Of a stretch of DNA of 64,000 nucleotides, positions 9,038 through 17,738 are shown piece after piece. Below the pieces are notes generated by a model, which did no database searches, had not been told where the DNA came from, and worked only from the letters and a program-made list of their open reading frames with translations. The translations under genes and the position numbers were made by a program. The stretch lies in the NCBI RefSeq assembly GCF_009696465.1, contig NZ_VULX01000001.1, positions 62,001 through 126,000 on the forward strand, written 5' to 3'. Each line of letters opens with the position of its first letter. Positions within the stretch are counted from its first letter, which is position 1. The DNA is from Inconstantimicrobium porci (GTDB taxonomy: Bacteria; Bacillota; Clostridia; Clostridiales; Clostridiaceae).

Positions 9038-9666
9038 AAACTTTATTAATAAGCGGCAGTCCTCGTATGAGTAAGAGTACATCAGTATATCTGCTTAATG
9101 CCATTAAGGATAAACTGGGAGAAAACAATGAAACTATACTTTTTGAACTGTCAAAAAATGTGGATAACAAAGTTACTAAGAAAATTGTAGAGAATTTGAG
9201 CGATACTGATAATATTGTTATTGCATATCCACTATATGTTGACTGTCTTCCCTCACATTTATTATCTGCGCTTAAGTATATAGAAAAAAACATAAAGAGC
9301 AGGGAAAATAATATGCATGTTTATCAGATAGTGAACAATGGCTTTTATGATGCTCAGCAGAATAGTATTGCAATAGATATTCTGTGGCAGTGGTGCAGAA
9401 AATGCAGAATGAAAAAAGGAGTAGCACTTGCTGTTGGAGCTGGTGAAATGGCACAGCAGTCACCTCTTGGTCATGGTACAAGCACGAATCTTGGTAGAGC
9501 AGTTGATGTTCTTGTTCAGGATATAATGAATAAGAATTCAAAAGATACAGTTTATGTAGAACCTAATTTCCCAAGGTTTCTGTATAAGATGGCTGCGCAT
9601 ATGGGGTGGAGGAAACTGGCAAAGGCTAATGGACTGAAAGTTTCTGATATATTGAAAAGATTATAA
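9034..9666 (+). CDS. NAD(P)H-dependent FMN reductase-like flavodoxin-fold protein
   Basis: 210 residues. The N-terminus MKTLLISGSPRMSKSTS holds the GSPR phosphate loop of flavodoxin-like FMN reductases, and AYPLYVDCLPSHLLSALKYIEK is the second flavin-contacting segment. It lacks the CxxCxxC motif found in the preceding gene, with which it overlaps by four bases. Translational coupling and the complementary missing parts suggest a two-subunit oxidoreductase. Substrate unknown. Confidence 0.8.
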   Translation: MKTLLISGSPRMSKSTSVYLLNAIKDKLGENNETILFELSKNVDNKVTKKIVENLSDTDNIVIAYPLYVDCLPSHLLSALKYIEKNIKSRENNMHVYQIVNNGFYDAQQNSIAIDILWQWCRKCRMKKGVALAVGAGEMAQQSPLGHGTSTNLGRAVDVLVQDIMNKNSKDTVYVEPNFPRFLYKMAAHMGWRKLAKANGLKVSDILKRL

Positions 9667-9681
9667 TATAAGATTTATTTT

Positions 9682-9724
9682 AAAAACTGCTATGTAGGTA
9701 GGGAGACTATAGAGCAGTTTTTTG
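9682..9724 (+). terminator. Terminator after the flavoprotein pair
   Basis: AAAAACTGCT pairs with AGAGCAGTTTT across a loop of about 20 bases, followed by TTTTTT. Confidence 0.8.
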
Positions 9725-9859
9725 TTATGACTGTAATCAAAAACTATAAATTGTTACTTAAGTAATAGTAATCTCTGACTTTTTTCACTTTTTAAGATAT
9801 CCTGAAAGAGTATCATATAGTTAGTAGGAAATTTCGCTTAGATATTTTAGGAGGAGAGA

Positions 9860-9931
9860 ATGGGTAGAAGACTAATAATATATGATTTGGATGAAGTTAA
9901 TGAGAAAAAACTAATTAATTACTTATTTTAG
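9860..9931 (+). pseudogene. 5' fragment of a duplicated flavodoxin-like gene
   Basis: An ATG with a strong GGAGGAG site opens a 23-codon frame, MGRRLIIYDLDEVNEKKL, then stops. It matches the start of the flavoprotein at 8534 (MGKRLIIYDMDDISEKKL) nearly residue for residue. The rest of the gene is gone, replaced by unrelated AT-rich DNA and a transposase remnant. Clear partial duplication; the ribosome site is still intact. Confidence 0.85.
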
Positions 9932-10041
9932 AAATATGAACTTAATCTTTCATTTGATTTTTAAAATTGAATATAGCAAATAGGCCTTCGTTGACGGAGG
10001 CAAAAAATAACAATAAATATTTAGTTAAATTACTTGTCAGG

Positions 10042-10357
10042 AAGCATCTGATTCTTGCATTTGAAGAATTGTCTGTTGACCTAAGCTAATGAGTATCTGC
10101 CATTTAGTAGGCATGTTTTCGGCAAACTCTAACTCTTTAAGCTCATTTAAAGGCTTCCAGTGACGTGAGTTAAGTCGAAGATTTTCTCTTCTTCCAATTT
10201 AAATTGCTGCTTTGCTAATGGATACGCACTATAACCATCAGCAATGAACTTAAGAGTTTTGTTTGGGAAGTTTTTAAACTTGTCAAAAGCCATACGCATA
10301 GCAAGAATACACGGCCCTACGGCACGTGTGTCCGATACAACGACATCCTTTCGTGTT
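10042..10357 (-). pseudogene. DDE-type transposase remnant
   Basis: Reverse-strand translation gives VVSDTRAVGPCILAMRMAF, FPNKTLKFIADGYSAYPLA, then after a frameshift near 10150 ELEFAENMPTKWQIL and a stop. The IADGYSAYPLA segment is typical of a DDE integrase-type transposase core (IS6/IS240-like families). N-terminal DNA-binding part and most of the catalytic core are missing, and a stop precedes the first visible codons. No terminal inverted repeats were recognised. An inert fossil lying beside the truncated flavoprotein copy. Confidence 0.75.
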
Positions 10358-10517
10358 TATTTTTGTATTCTAGGAGATTCAATTGTAACATGAAATTAGG
10401 GGGTCGTTGTTTTTTTTTTTTGCAAAAAAACTTCCGAAACCTTGATATATAAATAAATTTTAAAGTAAAAAGTGTGAAGAAACTTTACACTAACATTTGA
10501 ATTTTAGGAGTAATAAT

Positions 10518-10808
10518 ATGAAGGCTAAGTTAGAGGATGTAATTAAAGAAAAGACAGTAAAAGATGTGGTTCATTATATTGTAGATAACAAGATGGATGG
10601 ACAGATGGTAAATGAACAGAATATAGAACAGTACATACAAGAGAGATTAACTAGCAATATAGCTTATTATAAATATAATTTTACCGATTATCAGTTTATT
10701 TCAGCGAAGAAAGAGATAAAAAAAGATGTTGATAATATAATAGGAATGTTCGAATTAGCAGAAATAGATGATAACGATAGTTATAATAATTATAGTGTGT
10801 TTTGTTGA
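10518..10808 (+). CDS. Small hypothetical protein
   Basis: 96 residues, charged, probably helical, with no signal peptide, membrane segment or family I recognise. ATG at 10518 with AGGAG eight bases upstream; a TTG at 10497 is in frame but unsupported. It is isolated between a transposase fossil and tRNA-Leu. Codon use is AT-rich like its neighbours. Confidence 0.6.
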   Translation: MKAKLEDVIKEKTVKDVVHYIVDNKMDGQMVNEQNIEQYIQERLTSNIAYYKYNFTDYQFISAKKEIKKDVDNIIGMFELAEIDDNDSYNNYSVFC

Positions 10809-10866
10809 ATGGCTAATAAGGATTTTATTTTAATATTGAATATATATTATTATACAAGATAAAAAA

Positions 10867-10895
10867 CTCCTAAGATTGAAATTCAATCTTAGGAG
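10867..10895 (-). terminator. Terminator of tRNA-Leu (works on both strands)
   Basis: Perfect stem CTCCTAAGATTGA / TCAATCTTAGGAG with AAT loop. On the minus strand it is followed by TTTTTT (10866-10861), placing it 13 bases after the tRNA 3' end. Confidence 0.9.
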
Positions 10896-10907
10896 CTATG
10901 TTTTGTC

Positions 10908-10989
10908 TGGTGCCGGTGGAGGGACTCGAACCCTCATGATTTCTCGCATGATTTTGAGTCATGTGCGTCTGCCATTCCGCCACACCGGC
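10908..10989 (-). tRNA. tRNA-Leu (anticodon CAA)
   Basis: Cloverleaf visible on the minus strand: acceptor GCCGGTG pairs with CACCGGC, discriminator A, CCA encoded in the DNA. Anticodon stem CATGA/TCATG encloses the loop CTCAAAA, giving anticodon CAA (reads UUG). T-arm GAGGG-TTCGAGT-CCCTC, and an 11-base variable arm as expected for a class II tRNA. 82 bases including CCA. Confidence 0.95.
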
Positions 10990-11246
10990 AAATCCTTTAT
11001 TATAGTATCACAGCAGGTTGGACTTGTAAAGTATTTTTTTCTATTATAGAAAACTGTGGAAAATTAATAGGAAAGTAATCTAAAAATATCTATAAAATTT
11101 CTAAAATGTATTGAAAAGAGTGGGACAAGTTTGTTAGAATAGATACGAGTTAAAGAAAATTTGACCCACTGGGACGTTTTTTGACCAACTGATATTTTTA
11201 CATAAATAAAGTATATCGGTTAATTTATATTAAGGAGGAGCAAAAT
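10990..11246 (+). promoter_or_regulatory. Promoter and leader of the GGGtGRT operon
   Basis: Promoter TTGAAA (11111-11116), 18-base spacer, TAGAAT (11135-11140). Around it, AGTGGGACAA (11119-11128) is the inverted match of TTTGACCCACT (about 11161-11171), and TTGACC recurs at about 11190. The dyad spans the promoter and transcript start, so it could be an operator or a leader hairpin. The leader to the first ATG is about 100 bases, ending in AAGGAGGAG. Confidence 0.5.
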
Positions 11247-11939
11247 ATGATCTATTCAAAAGAAGTTGAAGAAATGTGTGTAGTTGCTAAAGGTCCTAAT
11301 CATGGTCCAGCACCAATTCCTGAAGAAGGAAAATGGGTACAATCAAGAGAAATCAAAGATGTATCAGGTCTTACTCATGGTATAGGCTGGTGTGCACCAC
11401 AACAGGGAGCTTGTAAGTTAACATTAAATGTTAAGGATGGTGTTATCCAAGAAGCATTAGTTGAAACTATAGGATGTTCAGGAATGACTCATTCAGCTGC
11501 TATGGCTTCAGAAATACTACCTGGAAAAACAATATTAGAAGCATTAAACACAGACTTAGTTTGTGATGCTATAAATACAGCTATGAGAGAATTATTCTTA
11601 CAAATAGTTTACGGAAGAACTCAGACTGCATTCTCAGAAGGTGGACTACCTATCGGAGCTGGTCTTGAAGATTTAGGAAAGGGTCTTAGATCAATGGTTG
11701 GTACTATGTACGGAACATTAGCTAAGGGACCTAGATACCTAGAAATGACTGAAGGATATGTTACTGACGTTGCTTTAGATGAAGATAAGCAAATAATCGG
11801 ATACAAATTCGTAAACCTTGGAAAGATGATGGAAAACATCACTAAGGGAATGGATGCTAACGAAGCTTTAGAAGCAGCTAGAGGACAATACGGAAGAGTT
11901 GCTGACGCTAAAGAATTAATAAACCCAAGACTTAAGTAA
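11247..11939 (+). CDS. Iron-sulfur cluster scaffold-like protein (NifU/IscU-related, GGGtGRT partner)
   Basis: 230 residues. The central part follows the IscU/NifU N-terminal scaffold pattern: VKDGVIQEALVETIGCSGMTHSAAMASEIL resembles the strand and Cys-containing loop of scaffold proteins, and WCAPQQGACKL and LVCDAINTAMRELF hold further Cys. The usual C-terminal Cys motif is replaced by a long extra domain. Always-paired gene with the GGGtGRT family in anaerobes; here only 27 bases separate them. Strong AAGGAGGAG site and codon bias (AAC, TTC, GGA, GCT) suggest high expression. The biochemical role is not established. Confidence 0.8.
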   Translation: MIYSKEVEEMCVVAKGPNHGPAPIPEEGKWVQSREIKDVSGLTHGIGWCAPQQGACKLTLNVKDGVIQEALVETIGCSGMTHSAAMASEILPGKTILEALNTDLVCDAINTAMRELFLQIVYGRTQTAFSEGGLPIGAGLEDLGKGLRSMVGTMYGTLAKGPRYLEMTEGYVTDVALDEDKQIIGYKFVNLGKMMENITKGMDANEALEAARGQYGRVADAKELINPRLK

Positions 11940-11966
11940 TTTATTTGTAAAGGAGGAAATTTTATT

Positions 11967-12977
11967 ATGGCATTATTTGAAAGTTATGAAAGAAGAATTG
12001 ACCAAATCACTCCAGTATTAAAGAAATACGGAATGGAAAAGATAGAAGATGCTAAAGAAGTTTGTGCATCTGTAGGAATAGATCCTTACAAAATAGTTAA
12101 GGAAACTCAGCCAATAGCATTTGAAAACGCTGGATGGGCTTACACTTTAGGTGCTGCTATAGCAATAAAGAAGGGCTGCAAGAAGGCTGCTGATGCTGCT
12201 GAAGCAATCGGAGAAGGATTACAGGCATTCTGTATACCAGGATCTGTTGCTGATGACAGAAAAGTTGGTTTAGGACACGGAAACTTAGGAGCTATGCTTT
12301 TAAGAGAAGAAACTAAATGTTTCGCATTCCTAGCTGGACACGAAAGCTTTGCTGCTGCTGAAGGAGCTATCAAGATAGCTGAAGCTGCTAACAAAGTAAG
12401 AAAAGAACCATTAAGAGTTATATTAAACGGTCTTGGAAAAGATGCTGCATTCATAATCTCAAGAATCAATGGATTCACTTATGTTCAGACTAAGTTCGAC
12501 TACTATACTGGAGAACTTACAATAGTTAAAGAAACTCCATACTCAAACGGACCAAGAGCTAAGGTTAAATGCTACGGCGCTGACGACGTTAGAGAAGGTG
12601 TTGCTATAATGCATCACGAAGGTGTTGACGTATCAATCACTGGTAACTCAACTAACCCTACAAGATTCCAGCATCCAGTTGCAGGAACTTACAAGAAAGA
12701 ATGTATCGCAGAAGGTAAGAAGTACTTCTCAGTAGCATCAGGTGGTGGTACAGGAAGAACTCTTCACCCAGATAACATGGCTGCAGGTCCAGCTTCTTAT
12801 GGTATGACTGATACTATGGGAAGAATGCATTCTGATGCTCAGTTCGCAGGATCTTCATCAGTTCCAGCACACGTTGAAATGATGGGATTAATCGGAGCTG
12901 GTAACAACCCAATGGTTGGTATGACAGTTGCTACAGCTGTTGCAGTTGAAGAAGCAGCAAAAGCTGGTAGATTCTAA
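11967..12977 (+). CDS. GGGtGRT family protein
   Basis: 336 residues, full length for the family, which is named for the loop SGGGTGRTLHPDNMAAGP seen here near residues 256-273. Cytosolic, no membrane segment; Gly/Ala-rich (EAAKAADAA, VAVEEAAKAG). The function is unknown; its tight pairing with a NifU-like protein suggests a role with metal clusters or a cofactor. Codon use is strongly biased like tig, pointing to abundant protein. AGGAGG site; followed by a terminator. Confidence 0.93.
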   Translation: MALFESYERRIDQITPVLKKYGMEKIEDAKEVCASVGIDPYKIVKETQPIAFENAGWAYTLGAAIAIKKGCKKAADAAEAIGEGLQAFCIPGSVADDRKVGLGHGNLGAMLLREETKCFAFLAGHESFAAAEGAIKIAEAANKVRKEPLRVILNGLGKDAAFIISRINGFTYVQTKFDYYTGELTIVKETPYSNGPRAKVKCYGADDVREGVAIMHHEGVDVSITGNSTNPTRFQHPVAGTYKKECIAEGKKYFSVASGGGTGRTLHPDNMAAGPASYGMTDTMGRMHSDAQFAGSSSVPAHVEMMGLIGAGNNPMVGMTVATAVAVEEAAKAGRF

Positions 12978-13030
12978 TTGTTCATTTAAAATAAAGTTTC
13001 GAACGAAATAAAAAAGTTTAGAAAATATGA

Positions 13031-13073
13031 CTAGCCAGGAGGCACTTTTGTGCCTCTGAGCTGGTCTTTTTTA
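13031..13073 (+). terminator. Terminator of the GGGtGRT operon
   Basis: CTAGCCAGGAGGCAC folds onto TGCCTCTGAGCTGG (one internal mismatch region) around TTTTG, followed by TCTTTTTTA. Confidence 0.88.
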
Positions 13074-13079
13074 TGTCTG

Positions 13080-13488
13080 CAATTAAATATGAAAAGATAA
13101 TAGCCTGTTAAAATATCTGAATATCAATGTATGAAGAATGGCATGAATAAAGGATTGACAGGAATAAGTGTAAGAGTTTTTCGCTGACGCATAGCGGGTG
13201 ATTTTGCATGATTAATGCTTGGAAAACTACATGATATTTTTTCGGAACTTTTTTATGATTTTCATGGAAAATGCCTGTGGATAACTACTGATTTTTGCTT
13301 GATTTTACTTTCGGAACTTTATTATCATTTCTTTGGTTGAAATAGGCTTGAAGCTTGGAGGGGACTGCGTTTGAAGGAAAGCAGATATTTTCGAAACTTT
13401 TTTTTGAGGGAACATAGAAGAAACGAAAAATCGTTTCTAGGGTAAAGGATTAGCTATTTTATGTACATAAAATAATATAAGTGGTATT
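13080..13488. repeat. Gene-free stretch with three degenerate repeat units
   Basis: No credible reading frame. TTTTCGGAACTTTTTT-type boxes occur three times (about 13247-13262, 13308-13321, 13390-13404) at the ends of units of roughly 63-80 bases; units one and two also share AAAACTACATGAT/ATAACTACTGAT. CGCTGACGCATAGCG (near 13172) and AGAAACGA/TCGTTTCT (near 13421-13440) can form small hairpins. A perfect DnaA-box match (TGTGGATAA, 13276-13284) is isolated. Origin unknown: decayed repeat, or a non-coding transcript ending at the next terminator. Confidence 0.5.
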
Positions 13489-13522
13489 AAACAAGTTATT
13501 AAAAAGATAGCTTGTTTTTTTA
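13489..13522 (+). terminator. Orphan terminator
   Basis: AAACAAGTTAT pairs with ATAGCTTGTTT, followed by TTTTTT. The nearest upstream gene ends 510 bases away and already has its own terminator, so this marks either a non-coding transcript or a lost gene. Confidence 0.75.
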
Positions 13523-13636
13523 TTGTTAATTATTATTTATATGCAACAAACAGTTGGAAAAATTGTCTAAGAAAAATTTCACTGTACCCAATAATATGGT
13601 AGCATTAAAGTTAATAAACAAAGGGGAGGATATACA

Positions 13637-14512
13637 GTGAAAATAACAATAAGAAATTTATTAAAACGAATTATTAATAGTGATAAGTGTAATTTTGAGC
13701 AGAAAATAGCCTTTAGTACTATGTATTTTAATAATTATGAAAAACTAGATGATGAAATTGAGGACTGTTCGCCCTATATTCTCTTGGGATATAGCAGAAA
13801 CGAAGAGAATGTTTTGAAAAAATATGATACTTTAGATGAGCTTTATAATGATTTTAATAATGCTGATAAAATTATGAAGTTGAATCAGAATCTTGTTAGT
13901 AATGGATTTTGGCGTTTTGTTATTTTGAAAGACTTACAGCCTATTGATATTGATTATGATTATACTGATAATACAAAGAATCAAATAGTTATTGATAAAA
14001 AGGCTTTGGGTAAAAAAATAGAAAATAGTAAATTTACAACATTTCAGCATAAGGTACTTTATGAATATTTTGAGATGATGAATTTATGTCAAGAAAAACT
14101 CCGAAAAGAGTTAGAGTTAGATTTTGATAATGAGATTATAGTTGAAGGAAAGTTTAAGTTTATATTACTAAGGTATCATATAAATGGTGACTGCCATGCT
14201 GAAGGCTTTAATACAATTTGTGAAGTATATTCACATATAGAACAAGAATATTTCGATTTAAAGATAAAAGCTGAAAAAGAGGATTATTTTTGGGAATATG
14301 TTTTACTTCAAGATGGCGAAATAATTGACGATAAAGTTAATAATTCTAAGGAATATTCAGTGAATATATGTAAATATAATCCATTAACATATGCTAATTT
14401 AATAAAGTACCACGACAATCTTGTTAGAGTAAAAGAAAAAGGCTATAAAGAAGGATATGAAGAAGGATTAAAAGAAGCAAAGGAATATAATAATAAATTA
14501 TATTTGAAATAG
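13637..14512 (+). CDS. Hypothetical protein with internal duplication
   Basis: 291 residues, cytosolic. Two halves look like copies of one domain: CSPYILLGYSRNE...TLDELYNDF...GFWRFVILKDLQPIDID (about 38-120) and GKFKFILLRYHING...TICEVYSHI...YFWEYVLLQDGEIIDDK (about 173-240). Each has a strand, a helix and a second strand ending in an acidic turn. The C-terminus is a charged helix with GYKEGYEEGLKEA. Start GTG after GGGGAGG. AT-rich codon use, in an accessory region. Function unknown. Confidence 0.7.
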   Translation: MKITIRNLLKRIINSDKCNFEQKIAFSTMYFNNYEKLDDEIEDCSPYILLGYSRNEENVLKKYDTLDELYNDFNNADKIMKLNQNLVSNGFWRFVILKDLQPIDIDYDYTDNTKNQIVIDKKALGKKIENSKFTTFQHKVLYEYFEMMNLCQEKLRKELELDFDNEIIVEGKFKFILLRYHINGDCHAEGFNTICEVYSHIEQEYFDLKIKAEKEDYFWEYVLLQDGEIIDDKVNNSKEYSVNICKYNPLTYANLIKYHDNLVRVKEKGYKEGYEEGLKEAKEYNNKLYLK

Positions 14513-14561
14513 AAAATTATATACCTTTTCCCTGCCTTAGGCATTAAAGTTATCAAATTCA

Positions 14562-14831
14562 ATGCTACAACTACCTGTAAAAGAAGTTGGAGAGCTATTA
14601 GGGTACAATGTATCTATAGATGATAACAGGGCAACTTTAACTAAAGACAATATAAAAATAGAATACAACATTGGAACAAAGAGTGTATTGGTTAATAATA
14701 AAGAAATCTTAACTGCTACAGCTTCTAACAATGATAATGGGGTAATCTATGCAGAAATGAATTTAGCTATAAAAGAACTTGGGTTATCATTAAATTATGA
14801 TAAAAACACAGGTGATATAATAATCAAATAA
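14562..14831 (+). CDS. Copper amine oxidase N-terminal-like domain fragment
   Basis: 89 residues matching the repeat of the copper amine oxidase N-terminal (stalk) domain: LPVKEVGELLGYNVSIDD, TLTKDNIKIEYNIG, VYAEMNLAIKELGLSLNYD and a final GDIIIK strand. In secreted clostridial proteins this domain is attached to a signal peptide, absent here, and a stop (TAG) lies ten codons upstream in frame. No ribosome site precedes the ATG. It is probably the 3' remnant of a longer secreted protein, though expression from a weak start is possible. Confidence 0.5.
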   Translation: MLQLPVKEVGELLGYNVSIDDNRATLTKDNIKIEYNIGTKSVLVNNKEILTATASNNDNGVIYAEMNLAIKELGLSLNYDKNTGDIIIK

Positions 14832-14840
14832 AAAGAAATT

Positions 14841-14882
14841 AAGATTGGATTTTATTTCACATAAACTATCCAATCTTTTTTT
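14841..14882 (+). terminator. Terminator after the amine oxidase-like fragment
   Basis: AGATTGGAT pairs with ATCCAATCT across a 19-base loop, followed by TTTTTTT. Confidence 0.85.
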
Positions 14883-14886
14883 GCAT

Positions 14887-14919
14887 AAAAAAAAGAAAGA
14901 GGTAAAAACCTCTTCTCTT
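14887..14919 (-). terminator. Terminator of the secreted Ser/Asn-rich protein
   Basis: On the minus strand AGAGGT pairs with ACCTCT around a T-rich loop, followed by TTCTTTTTTTT; ten bases after the stop of the minus-strand gene. Confidence 0.8.
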
Positions 14920-14929
14920 AATGATTAGC

Positions 14930-16018
14930 TTAATTAATATAAACTATTGGTGTTCCATCAGTATAAGTAATACTTACATTTCTGCCATCCGATGAAAATG
15001 AACCACTACTGTCGGTATTTAGCATACCTAAAGCTTTAGAAGCGCCATTAGGTATTATTGTATGTAACACACTACTTACAGAACTGTAGAAGTCATCACT
15101 ATATCCGTATAAATGTATAGACATTCCGTCACCATTTATATTGATTGTGCCAATAGTTCTATATCTATAAGCATTTGACGTTTTTTGTGTCCATCCTAAT
15201 CCCGGCAATTTGGCTGTAACCGCACTTACGGGAACTCTATTACTTGATGGTGTCTGTGGTGTACTTGGCTTTTGAGTTGTTCCGCCAGAATTATTACCAC
15301 CATTAGATGGTTTAGATGTAGAACTACTATTTGAAGATGAACCACCTGTAGAACCACCGCTTGGCTTTGAATTGCTTACAGAGCCACTACTTGAAGTAGA
15401 CCCACCACTTGGCTTTGAATTACTTACAGAACTACTATTTGAAGAACCACTACTTGTAGACCCGTTATTTGGTTTTGAAGTGCTTGCGGTAATGCCACCA
15501 TTTGACGCTGAACTATTTGAAGAGTTATTGTTTGAATTAGAATTATTTGAAGAACCATTACTTTGGGTAGTATCTTCTTTCTTTTCCTCTTCTTTAATAA
15601 CAAATCCTTCCGTAGTTGGCTTTAATCCCACATATTCTTCTAATGCACTAACAGGGAATAATAGTTTTCCGTGTTCGTCTTTAACAGCCGTGGCTTCACA
15701 ATCCGGAACTTTAATTCCTTTAATTTCTTTTGTCTTATAAGGAATTGTTTCACCTACTAAATCCTTAGAAACAGAATAAAAAGCAGGATGATTAGAATTA
15801 GTTGTTATGACTTTATCATTGATAGTATAAAGGGTTAAATCTCCTTCATTTACAACTTTACCATTCATAGCTGTAACTAATTCTTCTAATTGAACCACTT
15901 TTTCTCCGTTTACCTCTTGGATAGGGATAGTAGTTGCCTTCGCAACTACAGGGAAAAGGTTTGAAAATAGCATTGTTGAAACTGCAATACTGCATAAAAT
16001 TGTTTTATTTTTCTTCAT
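14930..16018 (-). CDS. Secreted protein with copper amine oxidase-type domain and Ser/Asn/Gly linker
   Basis: 362 residues, exported. Signal peptide 1-27 ends AKA. Residues about 30-150 are a stalk-like domain (VVQLEELVTAMNGKVV, LLFPVSALEEYVGLKPTTEGFVI). Residues about 155-255 are a low-complexity linker of Ser, Asn, Gly, Lys and Pro with repeats of SNSKPSGGSTSS. The C-terminal domain of about 100 residues (LPGLGWTQKTSNAYRYRTIG to VYIN) is unfamiliar, with a DDFYSSVSSVLHTIIPNG helix. Strong GGGGGG-type site. Probably cell-surface or extracellular; function unknown. Confidence 0.75.
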   Translation of the reverse strand: MKKNKTILCSIAVSTMLFSNLFPVVAKATTIPIQEVNGEKVVQLEELVTAMNGKVVNEGDLTLYTINDKVITTNSNHPAFYSVSKDLVGETIPYKTKEIKGIKVPDCEATAVKDEHGKLLFPVSALEEYVGLKPTTEGFVIKEEEKKEDTTQSNGSSNNSNSNNNSSNSSASNGGITASTSKPNNGSTSSGSSNSSSVSNSKPSGGSTSSSGSVSNSKPSGGSTGGSSSNSSSTSKPSNGGNNSGGTTQKPSTPQTPSSNRVPVSAVTAKLPGLGWTQKTSNAYRYRTIGTININGDGMSIHLYGYSDDFYSSVSSVLHTIIPNGASKALGMLNTDSSGSFSSDGRNVSITYTDGTPIVYIN

Positions 16019-16034
16019 AAAAATACCCCCCTGG

Positions 16035-16698
16035 TTATAGCTTATATTGTTGTGTTGTTTTTAATATATTTTTATCATTTGTTGAAATGCTGTAAGTCTT
16101 ATCAGAAACATTACAGTTAACAATTATGTTATCTAAATCTGAATTAAGATTTTTTACTATATTGGCAAAAACAACAAGTTCGTTCTGACAATCTGATTCA
16201 GTTAATTTGCTTGAAGAAATATTGATTATTGCAGTTTTGTCGGTATTTTCAATATCACCGTATTTATAATCAGATACTTTCATTTCATAGTCTTTTTGTT
16301 AATTCACTTTTCTTAAAAGATGAAATGTCAGCTGACTTTGATTTTGTATTTATTGTAGAAGTTAAAGTAAGACCTTCTGTATAAAAGCTGTTTAAATCAA
16401 CAGAGTCAGCATTTGTAACTGAAATATTGATATTTTCAGGTGCTTTTTTCATAGAAGATACCTTTTTGCTTAAATCAATTAAAGCAGTTTCATCTAAATT
16501 TCCATTAATAATTATATTTGTAGATTTGTTATCTGTTTTGAAAGAATGTAATGAGGCTCCATTACTAAGTAGAGTTTGTACAGATTCTTGAGAAAAGCTT
16601 TTTGTATTTGCCGTTTTAAATATAAATATACAAGAAATAATTACAATAACAGCAACTACAGACAATATTAATCCAATAACTTTTTTGTTTTTATTCAT
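16035..16698 (-). pseudogene. Membrane-anchored protein split by an apparent frameshift
   Basis: Two adjoining minus-strand frames: 16285-16698 (137 residues, TM anchor near 7-27, GGGAGGAAAAC ribosome site) and 16035-16283 (82 residues, no signal, no ribosome site). Between them the stop TGA and next ATG are one base apart. Removing one A from the A-run near 16297-16301 reads through as SELTKDYEMKVSDYKYGD and gives one protein of about 219 residues. Either this is a broken gene, a sequencing indel, slippage, or two coupled cistrons. It lies 16 bases upstream of the secreted Ser-rich gene, so probably shares its operon. Confidence 0.6.
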
Positions 16699-17061
16699 TT
16701 GTTTTCCTCCCCTTTTTTTCGTATGTTTAATTAAATTAAAAACAATATTATTATATCATCTATATGCAACACAAATAAAGATTAAATTACATATTATATA
16801 AACTATATGGAATTAAAGAATAATATTGAATTTAATTATTAATTTACTAAAAATGAGTAATATTATTTGGAATTTTTTATAGTGAAAAGATGATTTTAAC
16901 ATGATTTAAAAATACTATTAAAATATTTGTAAAATAATAGAGCTAGTCGCTAGCAGTTTTGCTATTAATACGACAGCTCTTTAATATTAAGAACATTTTT
17001 TTTCTAATGCTATATTTACTAATTTAAGAATAAATAATTTTTTTTGATAAATTGCAATAAC
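16699..17061. other. Gene-free AT-rich stretch with a long hairpin
   Basis: Contains the likely promoter of the minus-strand secreted operon, which I cannot place, and a two-part dyad at 16939-16980: AGAGCTAGTCG pairs with CGACAGCTCT, with TAGCA/TGCTA nested inside. No T-run of note follows. No gene seen. Confidence 0.5.

Positions 17062-17738
<677 letters not shown>

Noticed and set aside
13276-13284. Perfect DnaA-box match (TGTGGATAA)
   Set aside because: Single box without companions, AT-rich unwinding element or dnaA/dnaN nearby; not an origin.
13089-13440. A decayed protein gene
   Set aside because: Several stops in each frame and no recognisable motif; kept only as a repeat stretch.
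15372-15740. Plus-strand frame opposite the Ser-rich secreted protein
   Set aside because: A Leu/Glu/Pro shadow of the Ser/Asn linker codons; no start signals.
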